NCBI GenBank assembly: GCA_015064195.1
Contig: SVSO01000061.1
Span: 1 to 13,656, forward strand
Direction: 5' to 3'
Length of the DNA: 13,656 bases
Source: Oscillospiraceae bacterium
GTDB taxonomy: Bacteria; Bacillota_A; Clostridia; Oscillospirales; CAG-272
The notes beneath the pieces were generated by a model, which saw only the letters and a list, made by a program, of their open reading frames with translations, was not told the origin of the DNA and searched no databases. Each line of letters opens with the position of its first letter. The first letter of the stretch is position 1. Made by a program: the position numbers and the translations under genes. Below are positions 6,702-13,656 of this stretch, one piece after another.

Positions 6702-7877
6702 ATGGCATTTGAATATGACGAGAACTTCGACAGTGGTGTGAATATAAAAGTAATCGGTGTCGGCGGCGGCGGCAATAATGCAGTCAACCGCATGATTTCC
6801 GAGAATATCCGCGGCGTGGAGTTTATCGCGATCAATACAGACAGACAGGCTCTGGCAAATTCCAGCGCAGTCAATAAGATCGACATCGGTGAGAAGGTGA
6901 CCAAGGGTCACGGTGCGGGCGCAAATCCCGAGATCGGCGCAAGAGCGGCTGAGGAATCCCTCGAGGACATCAAGGCAGCTCTTGACGGCGCAGATATGGT
7001 ATTCATCACCGCAGGTATGGGCGGCGGCACCGGTACGGGCGCGGCTCCCATCGTTGCAAAGACTGCAAGAGATATGGGCATCCTCACCATCGGCGTTGTT
7101 ACCAAGCCCTTCATGTTTGAGGGCAGAAAGCGCATGATGCAGGCAGAGGAAGGCATCGGCAATCTCATCGACAATGTTGACTCGCTCATCATCATCCCCA
7201 ACGAAAGACTCAAGCAGGTTTCTGACACCAGAATCACTCTGCTCAATGCATTTGAAGTGGCTGACGACGTGCTTCGCCGCGGCGTTCAGAGCGTTGCCGA
7301 GCTGATCTCCGTCAACGGCTTCATCAACCTGGACTTCGCTGACGTTACCGCTGTCATGAAGAATGCAGGCTACGCTCACATGGGCGTTGGTGATGCAAAG
7401 GGTAAGGATAAGGCAGTTCTCGCGGCTAAGGCGGCGATCTCCAGCCCCCTGCTGGAAACCTCCATTGCAGGCGCAAACGGCATCATCGTTTCCATCACCG
7501 CATCTCCCGACATCGGCCTGGAGGATGTGGATATCGCATCCAGCATGGTTGCCGAGGAAGCGCATCCCGACGCAAACATCATCTGGGGCGCGGCATTCGA
7601 TCCCAGCCTGGAGGATGAAATGCGCGTGACCGTCATCGCTACCGGTTTTGACAACGCGGCCAAGAAGGGCGCAGCCGCAGCAGTTCCCGCAGCAAGACCT
7701 GCAGCTCCCGCAGCAGCTCCTGCCGCCGCACCGGCTGCACCGACTGCCGAAGCAGCTCCCGAAGCTGCAGCAGAAGCTCCCGCCGAGGAAGCTCCCAAGG
7801 CTCAGAAGAAGGAAGAATTCTTCTCCGCTGACGATATCCGCGAGCTGATGGGTCTGTTCAACAAAAACAATCGATAA
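6702..7877 (+). CDS. ftsZ: FtsZ, tubulin-like division GTPase
   Basis: FtsZ polymerises with GTP into the Z-ring that places the septum. The 391-residue protein has the glycine-rich [13 protein letters not shown] motif, the tubulin signature GGGTGTG (residues 107-113) and the T7 loop NLDFADV (209-215) whose Asp residues drive GTP hydrolysis. A linker (about 319-370) is made almost entirely of Ala, Pro and Glu. The last 21 residues contain [16 protein letters not shown], without the usual acidic-(I/V)P-x-FLR tail that binds FtsA or SepF. A textbook TAGGAGGAT site (6686-6694) precedes the ATG. Codons ending in T or A (GCT, GTT, GCA) are commoner here than in murG or murF, consistent with high expression. 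No ftsA precedes it. Confidence 0.97.
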   Translation: MAFEYDENFDSGVNIKVIGVGGGGNNAVNRMISENIRGVEFIAINTDRQALANSSAVNKIDIGEKVTKGHGAGANPEIGARAAEESLEDIKAALDGADMVFITAGMGGGTGTGAAPIVAKTARDMGILTIGVVTKPFMFEGRKRMMQAEEGIGNLIDNVDSLIIIPNERLKQVSDTRITLLNAFEVADDVLRRGVQSVAELISVNGFINLDFADVTAVMKNAGYAHMGVGDAKGKDKAVLAAKAAISSPLLETSIAGANGIIVSITASPDIGLEDVDIASSMVAEEAHPDANIIWGAAFDPSLEDEMRVTVIATGFDNAAKKGAAAAVPAARPAAPAAAPAAAPAAPTAEAAPEAAAEAPAEEAPKAQKKEEFFSADDIRELMGLFNKNNR

Positions 7878-7883
7878 AATCTC

Positions 7884-7914
7884 ACAGGATGCCGGAAACG
7901 GCATCCTGTTTTTT
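7884..7914 (+). terminator. intrinsic terminator after ftsZ
   Basis: A perfect 11-base-pair stem, ACAGGATGCCG / CGGCATCCTGT, with a GAAA loop (7895-7898) is followed directly by a run of T to 7914. It lies seven bases after the ftsZ stop and marks the end of the dcw transcript. Confidence 0.93.
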
Positions 7915-7964
7915 GGAACAAATCGTGCCTGCACCACGTCTAAATCTGCGAGGTGATCATATTT

Positions 7965-9902
7965 ATGAAACTGACTGCGATTTTGCTTGTGATCGGTATC
8001 CTGCTTACCGGATGTGCCGATCAGGCGGAAATGTCCCGCGAAACCGACGATACCGCCGCACCGGTGGTGACGGAGGATACAACTGCCGCCGAAACAACTG
8101 CCGCACTGCCGGAGGAGAGCGGAGAATGGCGGGAGCTTGGCTACCGCCGCGTGCGGATCGATGAAACGGCCATGACCGTCCGCATCGAAAGCGACTACGA
8201 TGAGCCGAAAACCGTTCAGATGCGGAAGATCCTGCATCGGGATGAAAACCTGCTCCTCTATGCGACGGATTATGATATTGAGCTGATGGATTTTGGATCG
8301 GGGGCGTATTATCCCAATTGGTTCCGATGGAGCGGTGCGATGACAGTGGTAGATTGCCAGCTGTACGAGCGCGAAGGATACGCCAATCCCGGCGTGATTC
8401 TGCAGATGCAGGCGGCTGATCCCACTACAGGTGCGCCGGTGAATGTTTGGTGCATGAACAGCAGTGCCGGGTTATTTACGCTGTTTGACGAGCCGGAGAT
8501 TCTCTGCGCCGATGAGTCCTACGCCCTTGTGAAGGCAGATGGGAAATACTACGGCATGAGCCAATACGGAAGCCTGTCAAAGCTTGTCTCCGAACTGCCG
8601 CTGGAGGATAAGGAATACCGGAACATCATGCTGTCATGGAACGGCGCGGAGCTTCTGGATGCGGAGGGAACGGTTTATGAGGTGGATATTCTCGAATTGA
8701 ATCACGGCAATGCGGCACTGGTGAGGGAATATCCGCTGACCATCGAGGGCGAATTCAATGGCTATCGGTACGCCAATCCCGGCCGATACAATGCCTATTT
8801 GTTCGATGCGGACGGAGCTCTCGTGATGGCGAGCAATGACGGACGCTTTGCGGCGAAGGGAGAGCTTCTCTGGTGCGAGAATGACGCGACGGGGACGGTC
8901 ATGCTCTATGATAAAAATCTCCGCCCCCTCTATCACAACAAGATGCCCCTGCCCCATTACACCGAAGATGGCCGCGTGCTTGCGGTATGTCAGGGCGATC
9001 CCTATTCATTCTACCGCATCTATTCCCCCGACGGCGTGCCGGAATATGAGAGCGGCCTGTATGATAAGGTGCTGACGGTGATCGACGAGGTTGCGCTGGT
9101 GGTGGACGGCGGCGAGGTGAAGCTGTTAAATCTGGATGAGAGCGAAATCGTCACCCTCTGCGGCTGGCATGATAGTTTGTTTTTCCATGAGGCGCTGACG
9201 GGATATTTCAAATCGGAAAACCTCCTCGACGGCCTTGTGGAGGGCTATTACTTCATGTTCGAGGATCGTCTGACCGGCATCAGCTTTGAATACTGCTACT
9301 CACCAAAGACCGGCGAGGTGCATTATTACGAAGTTCCGGACGGCTATGCGTATGCGAAGCCGGTGCTGTATCTCTATCCCGAAACCGAGACGGAGGTGCG
9401 CGTCACCTTCGAGCATCCGGAGCGGCTGACCACCGTATATCCCGCATATGACGGCGGCTGGCAGGTCACCGCATCGCCGGACGGTACGCTGACGGATGAG
9501 CGGGGACGGAGCTACTACTGCCTGTACTGGGAGGAGGAGCAGATGACCGTATCCCGGACCGATTTCGCGGAGGGCTTCTGTGTTGCCGGCGAGGACAGCG
9601 CGGATTTTCTCGAGGATGCGCTGGCACAGCTGGGCTTCACCGACAAAGAGGCCAACGAATTCATCATCTACTGGCTGCCCATCCTGGAGCAGAATCCCTA
9701 CAATCTCATTTGGTTCGAGCTGACCGGATCCCGGGAGGCGGCAAATGCGCTGAACATTTCGCCAAAGCCCGATTCGCTTCTGCGGATGGCCATGCATATC
9801 CTTCCGCTTGCGGAAGCTGCCGACATTACGCCGCAGAAGCTGCCGCAATTTGCGCGGGATGGCTTCGTCGCCGTGGAATGGGGCGGCGTGGTATACGAAT
9901 AA
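7965..9902 (+). CDS. large lipoprotein with C-terminal KPVLYLYP...EWGG domain, function unknown
   Basis: The 645-residue protein starts with a short lipoprotein signal peptide whose lipobox LLTGC puts the lipidated Cys at residue 17, so it should be anchored to the outer face of the membrane. Residues 18-50 form a Thr/Ala/Glu-rich spacer. Residues about 50-460 are rich in aromatic and short beta-like segments (for example ADGKYYGMSQYGSL), loosely like WG or beta-propeller repeats. Residues about 465-645 form a distinct domain that opens with KPVLYLYPETETEVRVTF, includes EFIIYWLPILEQNPYNLIWF, and ends with FVAVEWGG. I recall similar hypothetical proteins in other organisms but know no activity. 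ATG 7965 follows GAGGTGATC (7950-7958); the in-frame GTG at 7953 lies inside that site. No good promoter is visible after the ftsZ terminator. Terminators on both sides isolate the gene. Confidence 0.85.
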   Translation: MKLTAILLVIGILLTGCADQAEMSRETDDTAAPVVTEDTTAAETTAALPEESGEWRELGYRRVRIDETAMTVRIESDYDEPKTVQMRKILHRDENLLLYATDYDIELMDFGSGAYYPNWFRWSGAMTVVDCQLYEREGYANPGVILQMQAADPTTGAPVNVWCMNSSAGLFTLFDEPEILCADESYALVKADGKYYGMSQYGSLSKLVSELPLEDKEYRNIMLSWNGAELLDAEGTVYEVDILELNHGNAALVREYPLTIEGEFNGYRYANPGRYNAYLFDADGALVMASNDGRFAAKGELLWCENDATGTVMLYDKNLRPLYHNKMPLPHYTEDGRVLAVCQGDPYSFYRIYSPDGVPEYESGLYDKVLTVIDEVALVVDGGEVKLLNLDESEIVTLCGWHDSLFFHEALTGYFKSENLLDGLVEGYYFMFEDRLTGISFEYCYSPKTGEVHYYEVPDGYAYAKPVLYLYPETETEVRVTFEHPERLTTVYPAYDGGWQVTASPDGTLTDERGRSYYCLYWEEEQMTVSRTDFAEGFCVAGEDSADFLEDALAQLGFTDKEANEFIIYWLPILEQNPYNLIWFELTGSREAANALNISPKPDSLLRMAMHILPLAEAADITPQKLPQFARDGFVAVEWGGVVYE

Positions 9903-9908
9903 GCTTTT

Positions 9909-9937
9909 GCCCGACGGCTGTGCCGTCGGGCATTTTT
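9909..9937 (+). terminator. intrinsic terminator after the lipoprotein gene
   Basis: A perfect 10-base-pair GC-rich stem, GCCCGACGGC / GCCGTCGGGC, with a TGT loop (9919-9921) is followed by ATTTTT. It begins six bases after the lipoprotein stop codon. Confidence 0.93.
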
Positions 9938-9983
9938 GCAACTGTAAGTTGTAAAATCCGCCGGATCATAAACTTTGCGGTTC

Positions 9984-10012
9984 TTGCAAAATTCCCGGCT
10001 ATGGGGTATAAT
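9984..10012 (+). promoter_or_regulatory. sigma-A promoter for the XRE regulator gene
   Basis: TTGCAA (9984-9989) and a consensus TATAAT (10007-10012) are separated by exactly 17 bases, so the predicted start is near 10019. It lies about 45 bases after the lipoprotein terminator and fits the gene at 10057 well. Confidence 0.88.
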
Positions 10013-10020
10013 AGAAGCAG

Positions 10021-10034
10021 GATACGCGCGTATC
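10021..10034 (+). promoter_or_regulatory. perfect 14-base palindrome, candidate operator
   Basis: GATACGCGCGTATC reads identically on both strands and lies at about +2 to +15 of the predicted transcript. A bound dimeric regulator there would block promoter escape. The adjacent gene encodes a helix-turn-helix protein, so autorepression is the simplest hypothesis. Two further TATC half-site-like tetramers (10042, 10051) follow before the ATG. Only the palindrome itself is observed. Confidence 0.6.
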
Positions 10035-10056
10035 ACTTGATTATCGGAGGTATCGC

Positions 10057-11133
10057 ATGGAAATTTGCATGAAAGACACACTGCGCAGGCTGAGACAGGA
10101 GAAAAATGTCACACAAGAGGCGCTGGCAACTCATCTCGGCATCACGCCCCAGTCCGTCGGAAAATGGGAGCGTGGTGAGGGATTCCCCGACATCACGCTT
10201 CTGCCCGCCATCGCGCTCTATTTTGGCGTGACGGTGGACGAGCTTCTGAATGTGGACAAGGCGCGGATCGAGGAGAAGATCGCGGCGTACAAGGAGGAGA
10301 GCCTGCGCTATTGGCACACCGGCGAAACGGCGGCAAATCTGGCGATGTGGGAGCGTGCCTATCGGGAATTCCCCAATGACTGCCGCGTGATGGAGGGGCT
10401 GATGAGTGCCATCAACCGGGAGGGACGCTGGCCATGTCCGAAGGAGGCGGCAGAGCGCATCTTTACGCTTGGCAAGCGGATTTTAGCCGAATCCACGGAC
10501 AATGAGCTGCGGGAGAATGCCGTCCAGTCGCTGTGCTACACCTACAACAGCATCGGCGATAAGGAAAATGCGCTCCGATACGCCAAGATGGGCGGCAGTA
10601 TGTACACGACCAGAGACGATCTCACCGCATCTGTGATGGACGGCGAGGAGGGCGTCAGAGCATCGCAGGAATATCTTTTGGGGCTGTGCAATCTGGCGGC
10701 ATTTGCGGCATCGGGAATGACCGATAAGGTGCAATCCACGCCGGAGGAGGAGATCGCCGCCCTTCAGTTTGGCATCGATCTTTGGAAGCTGGTCTTTTCC
10801 GACGGCAATGTGGGATTCTATTCGCAGGATATTTCGTGGCGGTACGGGGAGATTTCCTTCAACTATGCACTCCTCGGAGATGCTGAGAGAACGCTCGCCG
10901 CGCTGTCCGAATCGGTACGCTATGCCGTCATGTCGGCGACGCTGACCGAGGGGGAATACACCGCGCCCATGGTGAAGGGACTGCCATACAAGTTGGCCGG
11001 AACGACGAAAAATTACAAAGGCAACGCCTGCAATCTGCGGCTGTCCGGCATGAAATGGAAGCAGTACGATTTTGTGCGCGGGGATGCAAGATTTGCAAAG
11101 CTGGAGGAAAAACTGAAAAAATACGCGGAATAA
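10057..11133 (+). CDS. XRE-family regulator with helical-repeat-like C-terminus
   Basis: The first 60 or so residues are a Cro/C1-type helix-turn-helix: LRRLRQEKNVTQEALATHLG, then ITPQSVGKWERGEGFPDITLLPAIALYFGVTVDELL. The remaining 290 residues are mostly helical with TPR-like aromatic/Ala patterning (YWHTGETAANLAMWERAYREFP, SLCYTYNSIGDKENALRYAKMG). In related clostridial regulators such a part serves as a sensor or dimerisation domain. It carries no membrane span and should be a soluble DNA-binding regulator. ATG 10057 has GGAGG (10046-10050) six bases upstream; the next in-frame ATG (10069) is too far from it. No terminator separates it from the sigma factor gene 64 bases on, so partial read-through is likely. 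Its targets are unknown; the palindrome in its own promoter is a candidate. Confidence 0.85.
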   Translation: MEICMKDTLRRLRQEKNVTQEALATHLGITPQSVGKWERGEGFPDITLLPAIALYFGVTVDELLNVDKARIEEKIAAYKEESLRYWHTGETAANLAMWERAYREFPNDCRVMEGLMSAINREGRWPCPKEAAERIFTLGKRILAESTDNELRENAVQSLCYTYNSIGDKENALRYAKMGGSMYTTRDDLTASVMDGEEGVRASQEYLLGLCNLAAFAASGMTDKVQSTPEEEIAALQFGIDLWKLVFSDGNVGFYSQDISWRYGEISFNYALLGDAERTLAALSESVRYAVMSATLTEGEYTAPMVKGLPYKLAGTTKNYKGNACNLRLSGMKWKQYDFVRGDARFAKLEEKLKKYAE

Positions 11134-11165
11134 TTGAAATCACAGCAGAAAAATCCTGTTATAAT
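11134..11165 (+). promoter_or_regulatory. extended -10 promoter for the sigma/anti-sigma pair
   Basis: A consensus TATAAT (11160-11165) is preceded by TGT, forming an extended -10. The best -35 candidate, TTGAAA (11134-11139), directly follows the XRE stop codon but is 20 bases away, longer than optimal, so the extended -10 probably carries most of the activity. The sequence resembles a housekeeping promoter; no separate ECF-type -35 (AAC-rich) motif is evident. Confidence 0.65.
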
Positions 11166-11168
11166 AGG

Positions 11169-11178
11169 TGAGCGCTCA
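11169..11178 (+). promoter_or_regulatory. palindrome at the sigma-gene transcription start
   Basis: TGAGCGCTCA is a perfect 10-base palindrome centred on the predicted start site (about 11172). It is nested inside a wider inverted repeat, CCTGTT (11155-11160) and AACAGG (11183-11188), whose right arm overlaps the AGGAGG ribosome binding site. An operator is possible. In read-through transcripts from the XRE gene the wider dyad could instead pair over the ribosome binding site. Confidence 0.4.
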
Positions 11179-11197
11179 AAAAAACAGGAGGTAAGCC

Positions 11198-11743
11198 ATG
11201 AATGACGACGAGATGATACAGCGACTGCACGACCGGGACGAGACGGTGCTGGCGGAGCTTGATGCGCGATACGGACGGCTCTGCACCACCGTGGCGAAAA
11301 ATATCCTCGGCAGCGACGAGGATGCGGCGGAATGCCGGAACGACGCGCTGTTGAAGATCTGGAACACCATCCCGCCCGCATCGCCGTCCTCCCTCAAATC
11401 CTATGCGGCGATGGCGGCCCGATGTGCGGCCATCAATCGTTGGAATGCCGATCGCGCGAAAAAGCGGGGACTGACATCGCCCCTTGAGGAGCTGTCCGAC
11501 ATCTGCGGCGGCGGGGATGTTTCCGATGCGGTGGAAGCGAAGGAGCTTGGCGAGGCCATCAACGCCTTTCTCGCCGGATGCCGACGGGATGATCGCATCC
11601 TGTTCGTGCGGCGGTACGTGTACGGCGAGACTTCGGAAACGGCGGCAAGCGCGGTGGGAATGAGCAAAAACGCGGCGAATCTGCGGCTGTTCCGACTGCG
11701 GGCGAAATTGAGAAATTATCTGAAAGAGAGGAATCTGCTGTGA
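11198..11743 (+). CDS. ECF-type RNA polymerase sigma factor
   Basis: The 181-residue protein has the two-domain layout of group IV sigma factors. Region 2 spans about residues 20-90 and contains DAAECRNDALLKIWNTIPP, matching the clostridial form of the conserved core-binding and -10-binding segment. Region 4 spans about 118-173, with a helix-turn-helix in ETSETAASAVGMSKNAANLRLFRLRAKL. It should redirect RNA polymerase to a small regulon in response to an unknown signal. CAGGAGG (11185-11191) precedes the ATG at 11198. Its stop overlaps the start of the next gene by four bases, the usual arrangement for a sigma factor and its membrane anti-sigma factor. The sigma fold is secure; regulon and signal are unknown. 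Confidence 0.85.
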   Translation: MNDDEMIQRLHDRDETVLAELDARYGRLCTTVAKNILGSDEDAAECRNDALLKIWNTIPPASPSSLKSYAAMAARCAAINRWNADRAKKRGLTSPLEELSDICGGGDVSDAVEAKELGEAINAFLAGCRRDDRILFVRRYVYGETSETAASAVGMSKNAANLRLFRLRAKLRNYLKERNLL

Positions 11744-13059
11744 AAAAAATGAACGAAGCACTTGGATATATCGATGAACGCTATCTTACCGAGGCGGAGA
11801 CTGCGGTGCGCCGTCCGAAGATTCGCCGGAGCGCGCTGATCGCGGCGGCTTTGGCGGTGATGCTGACCATCGGTCTTGCGGCGGTGGGACTGCGCTATTT
11901 CGCACCGGGCGTAGGCATCGTTTACGGTGAATCCGTGCGGGTGCTGGCATCCATGGACAAGATCGCGTTCGGCGATGTGGAGATTGATACGGTGATGCTC
12001 ACCGACATGGGTGATGGTACAGCGACGGTTTCGGTGTGGTGCTACCGCGCCGATGAAGTGGCATCCGACCCGCAGGATGCCATTCAGGGCATTCCGCCGG
12101 CGGCACTGTCGGATTTTACCTGTATCGTAGATGGCGTGGAATATCGCCGCGGCGGCGGAAGCTACGGTACGCAGGGCTTTGCCAACTACACCTTCATCGA
12201 TGTGCCGATGACCGATACCGTCACGTTCCGCAACGGCGAGAATTTTGTAACGGTGACACTCGCCGAGCTTGATCCGGGCGAGCAGGGCGGTACTATCAAA
12301 CTGAAGGGCGGCAAGGCGCTGACCCTGTTCCCGGTAAGCGACAGCGAGAATATCTGGGCCATGGAATACCACGATCCCTTCGCGCTCAAGCTGGCGGAGG
12401 ATGCCTATTCCGTCGGCACGCAGGTGCATCTCCAGACCATTCGCGAGGACGGCGAGCTGGGTTCAATGTTCGGAAGCGCACTGCTGTCCGGATGCCCCGT
12501 CTCCCAGCGCACGAATGTGGAGGTGGGCAGTAAGGATTACGACAAGGGCGTTGCCAAGGCATCGCTGGTCAATGTATCGCATACTTTCCAGTACGACACC
12601 AGCGCCGATCTTCCCGAAGGAACGGTGAAGGTGCCGGCATACGGCGAGACACTCCCCTGCGATGTGCTGCTCTACGACAAGCACGGCGTGACTGTCCGCG
12701 CGGTTTCCGTGACCAACGGCGAGCGCGGCCTGCAGTATAAGCTTGACGTGCAGGATGAAACCGGCGAGATCCCCATGGAGAGCGTATCCGCAACGGCCAG
12801 CGCGTATATCATCAAGGATATCTGGTATACGTACAAGGGCGAGCGCATCTTCAAGGAGGATGCTTATACGCCGGTCGCCAACAGCGCCAATCATCAGTAC
12901 GGCGTGTGGAGCTATGACTACGAGAACGACATGGATATCGCTGTAGAGCCGGGCACGGAGGTCATTCTGCGGCTGTCGACTCTCTTTTTCAGCCGCGGTT
13001 CGGGCAGCTTTGACATTAACGCTTACAGCAAAAATCAGGGCGAGATCAAATTCGACTGA
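11740..13059 (+). CDS. putative membrane anti-sigma factor with extracytoplasmic sensor domain
   Basis: The 439-residue protein has a short cytoplasmic N-terminus (1-30) carrying EALGYIDERYLTEAE, which resembles the sigma-binding segment of anti-sigma factors in clostridial sigma operons. One membrane span follows (about 31-50, inside positive), then a 390-residue outer domain of beta-rich character with many Gly, Asp and Thr residues. GTG 11740 is preferred over ATG 11749 because GAGAGG (11726-11731) lies eight bases upstream of it; the GTGA overlap with the sigma stop implies coupled translation. The role is inferred from topology and position: holding the sigma factor at the membrane until an outside signal is sensed. 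I recognise no catalytic or carbohydrate-binding motif in the outer domain. Confidence 0.72.
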   Translation: MKKMNEALGYIDERYLTEAETAVRRPKIRRSALIAAALAVMLTIGLAAVGLRYFAPGVGIVYGESVRVLASMDKIAFGDVEIDTVMLTDMGDGTATVSVWCYRADEVASDPQDAIQGIPPAALSDFTCIVDGVEYRRGGGSYGTQGFANYTFIDVPMTDTVTFRNGENFVTVTLAELDPGEQGGTIKLKGGKALTLFPVSDSENIWAMEYHDPFALKLAEDAYSVGTQVHLQTIREDGELGSMFGSALLSGCPVSQRTNVEVGSKDYDKGVAKASLVNVSHTFQYDTSADLPEGTVKVPAYGETLPCDVLLYDKHGVTVRAVSVTNGERGLQYKLDVQDETGEIPMESVSATASAYIIKDIWYTYKGERIFKEDAYTPVANSANHQYGVWSYDYENDMDIAVEPGTEVILRLSTLFFSRGSGSFDINAYSKNQGEIKFD

Positions 13060-13063
13060 TCGA

Positions 13064-13102
13064 AAAAACCGATGCTGACGCATAGCGTCAGCATCGGTTT
13101 TT
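13064..13102. terminator. bidirectional intrinsic terminator between convergent genes
   Basis: A perfect 17-base-pair hairpin, arms 13064-13080 and 13086-13102 with a CATAG loop, has GC-rich cores (CCGATGCTGACG) flanked by A5 on the left and T5 on the right. It therefore ends in a U-run in both directions. It separates the anti-sigma gene from the converging minus-strand gene, whose stop is at 13104-13106. Confidence 0.93.
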
Positions 13103-13103
13103 G

Positions 13104-13656
13104 TTATCTTACAATTTCAATTTCCTTCGGCGCATCGATCTTCACGCCGTCCTTGTCTGCATAGACGCTGACAGGGCCATAGGGCGTGGGATAGGTGCCC
13201 TTCACGTAATCGAGGCCGCAGAGGTTCGGCTTGACTTCCAGCTTCTTACAGCCGGCTTCCAGAACCTTCACGCCCAGCACATGATGGAGCAGGAAGGGAG
13301 CAGGGCCGGATGACCAGCCGTGGCAGAGACTGTGGCGCAGACCCACGTAGCAGTGTGCGCCGTAATCGCCGTGGATGTCCTTTTTGCCTTCGGGAACAAA
13401 ATCGTCGATGCCGGCGATACCGTCCCAGCCGCCCGCTTCGTCGATCCAGTCCAGATTGAAATCCTCCCAGAAGGTGGTCGCGCCGAGACGGAGCATTGCA
13501 CCGTAGTATTCACGCAGGTCATCGAGGGCTTCTGCGGTCTTGCCGGCCATGGCTCTGGCGGAGAGGATGTAGTAGGAGAAGAAGGTAGAGTAGCCGTGAC
13601 CGCCGCCGGGTGCAAGCACATCCCGGTCGATCTGCTTCGCATCGGCAATGCCGGAG
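13104..13656 (-). CDS. GH78-like alpha-L-rhamnosidase (3' part)
   Basis: The minus-strand frame is open to the window edge, so this is the last 183 residues of a larger enzyme. The visible part matches the end of the (alpha/alpha)6-barrel and the C-terminal beta-domain of GH78 six-hairpin glycosidases: GATTFWEDFNLDW, then SLCHGWSSGPAPFLLHHVLGVKVLEAG, then KLEVKPNLCGLDYVKGTYPTPYGPVSVYAD. GH78 enzymes cleave terminal alpha-L-rhamnose from plant glycans and glycosides. The catalytic region lies upstream, outside the window, so activity and substrate cannot be confirmed and a related six-hairpin family is possible. The internal ATG at 13619 is not the real start because the homology-like sequence continues past it. 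Confidence 0.75.
   Translation of the reverse strand, partial: SGIADAKQIDRDVLAPGGGHGYSTFFSYYILSARAMAGKTAEALDDLREYYGAMLRLGATTFWEDFNLDWIDEAGGWDGIAGIDDFVPEGKKDIHGDYGAHCYVGLRHSLCHGWSSGPAPFLLHHVLGVKVLEAGCKKLEVKPNLCGLDYVKGTYPTPYGPVSVYADKDGVKIDAPKEIEIVR

Noticed and set aside
7674..7820. GCAGCTCC-type repeats in the 3' part of ftsZ
   Set aside because: They encode the Ala/Pro linker of FtsZ; the repeats are imperfect and explained by amino-acid composition, not by a mobile or array element.
7915..7964. Promoter search upstream of the lipoprotein gene
   Set aside because: TTGGAA at 7913 and TAAATC at 7941 are 22 bases apart and poor matches; no convincing promoter could be named.
6609..8237. 542-codon minus-strand frame opposite ftsZ and the start of the lipoprotein gene
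   Set aside because: It crosses a terminator and two genes, its Cys/Gly/Ser runs mirror the Ala/Pro linker of FtsZ, and no start signal is present.
13104..13619. Minus-strand gene taken as complete with start at 13619
   Set aside because: The frame stays open to the window edge with continuing sequence, and the C-terminal match to GH78 enzymes implies a much larger protein.

Overview
The window looks like a chromosomal segment from a Gram-positive anaerobe of the class Clostridia, most likely an Oscillospiraceae/Ruminococcaceae-type gut bacterium. This is inferred from the fairly high GC content (mid-50s percent by eye), the strong AGGAGG-type ribosome binding sites, the dcw gene order, and the clostridial style of ECF sigma/anti-sigma pair. 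No rRNA or other phylogenetic marker is present, so the assignment is tentative.

Region 1 (1-7914) is a division and cell wall (dcw) cluster, all on the + strand: the 3' end of murE, then murF, mraY, ftsW, murG, ftsQ/divIB and ftsZ. murE to murG are packed with gaps of 15-30 bases and read as one operon. They supply the cytoplasmic addition of the third amino acid and of D-Ala-D-Ala (MurE, MurF), lipid I and lipid II synthesis (MraY, MurG) and the septal glycan polymerase (FtsW). ftsQ and ftsZ each have a candidate promoter of their own, and a strong hairpin terminator closes the cluster after ftsZ. murD, murC and ftsA, often found in such clusters, are absent from their usual slots. FtsW carries an unusual Gln/Asn/Pro/Arg-rich N-terminal tail, and FtsZ ends in a peptide unlike the usual FtsA/SepF-binding tail.

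Region 2 (7915-9937) holds one large predicted lipoprotein of unknown function. It has a long probable beta-rich ectodomain and a conserved C-terminal domain that begins with KPVLYLYP and ends with EWGG. A perfect hairpin terminator follows it.

Region 3 (9938-13102) is a regulatory block: an XRE-type regulator with a probable helical-repeat C-terminus, an ECF-type sigma factor, and a single-pass membrane protein that overlaps the sigma gene by 4 bases and is probably its anti-sigma factor and sensor. Both promoters in this block have a perfect palindrome at or just after the predicted transcription start, which suggests repressor control. A symmetrical terminator ends the block.

Region 4 (13103-13656) is the 3' end of a convergent minus-strand gene resembling GH78 alpha-L-rhamnosidases, fitting a plant-polysaccharide-using gut organism.

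No tRNA, rRNA, CRISPR array, insertion sequence or phage gene was seen, and no stretch over 300 bases lacks a gene. The core of the window is ordinary. The parts that deserve attention are the regulatory DNA, the FtsW and FtsZ tails, the small ORF overlapping the ftsQ start, and the lipoprotein.
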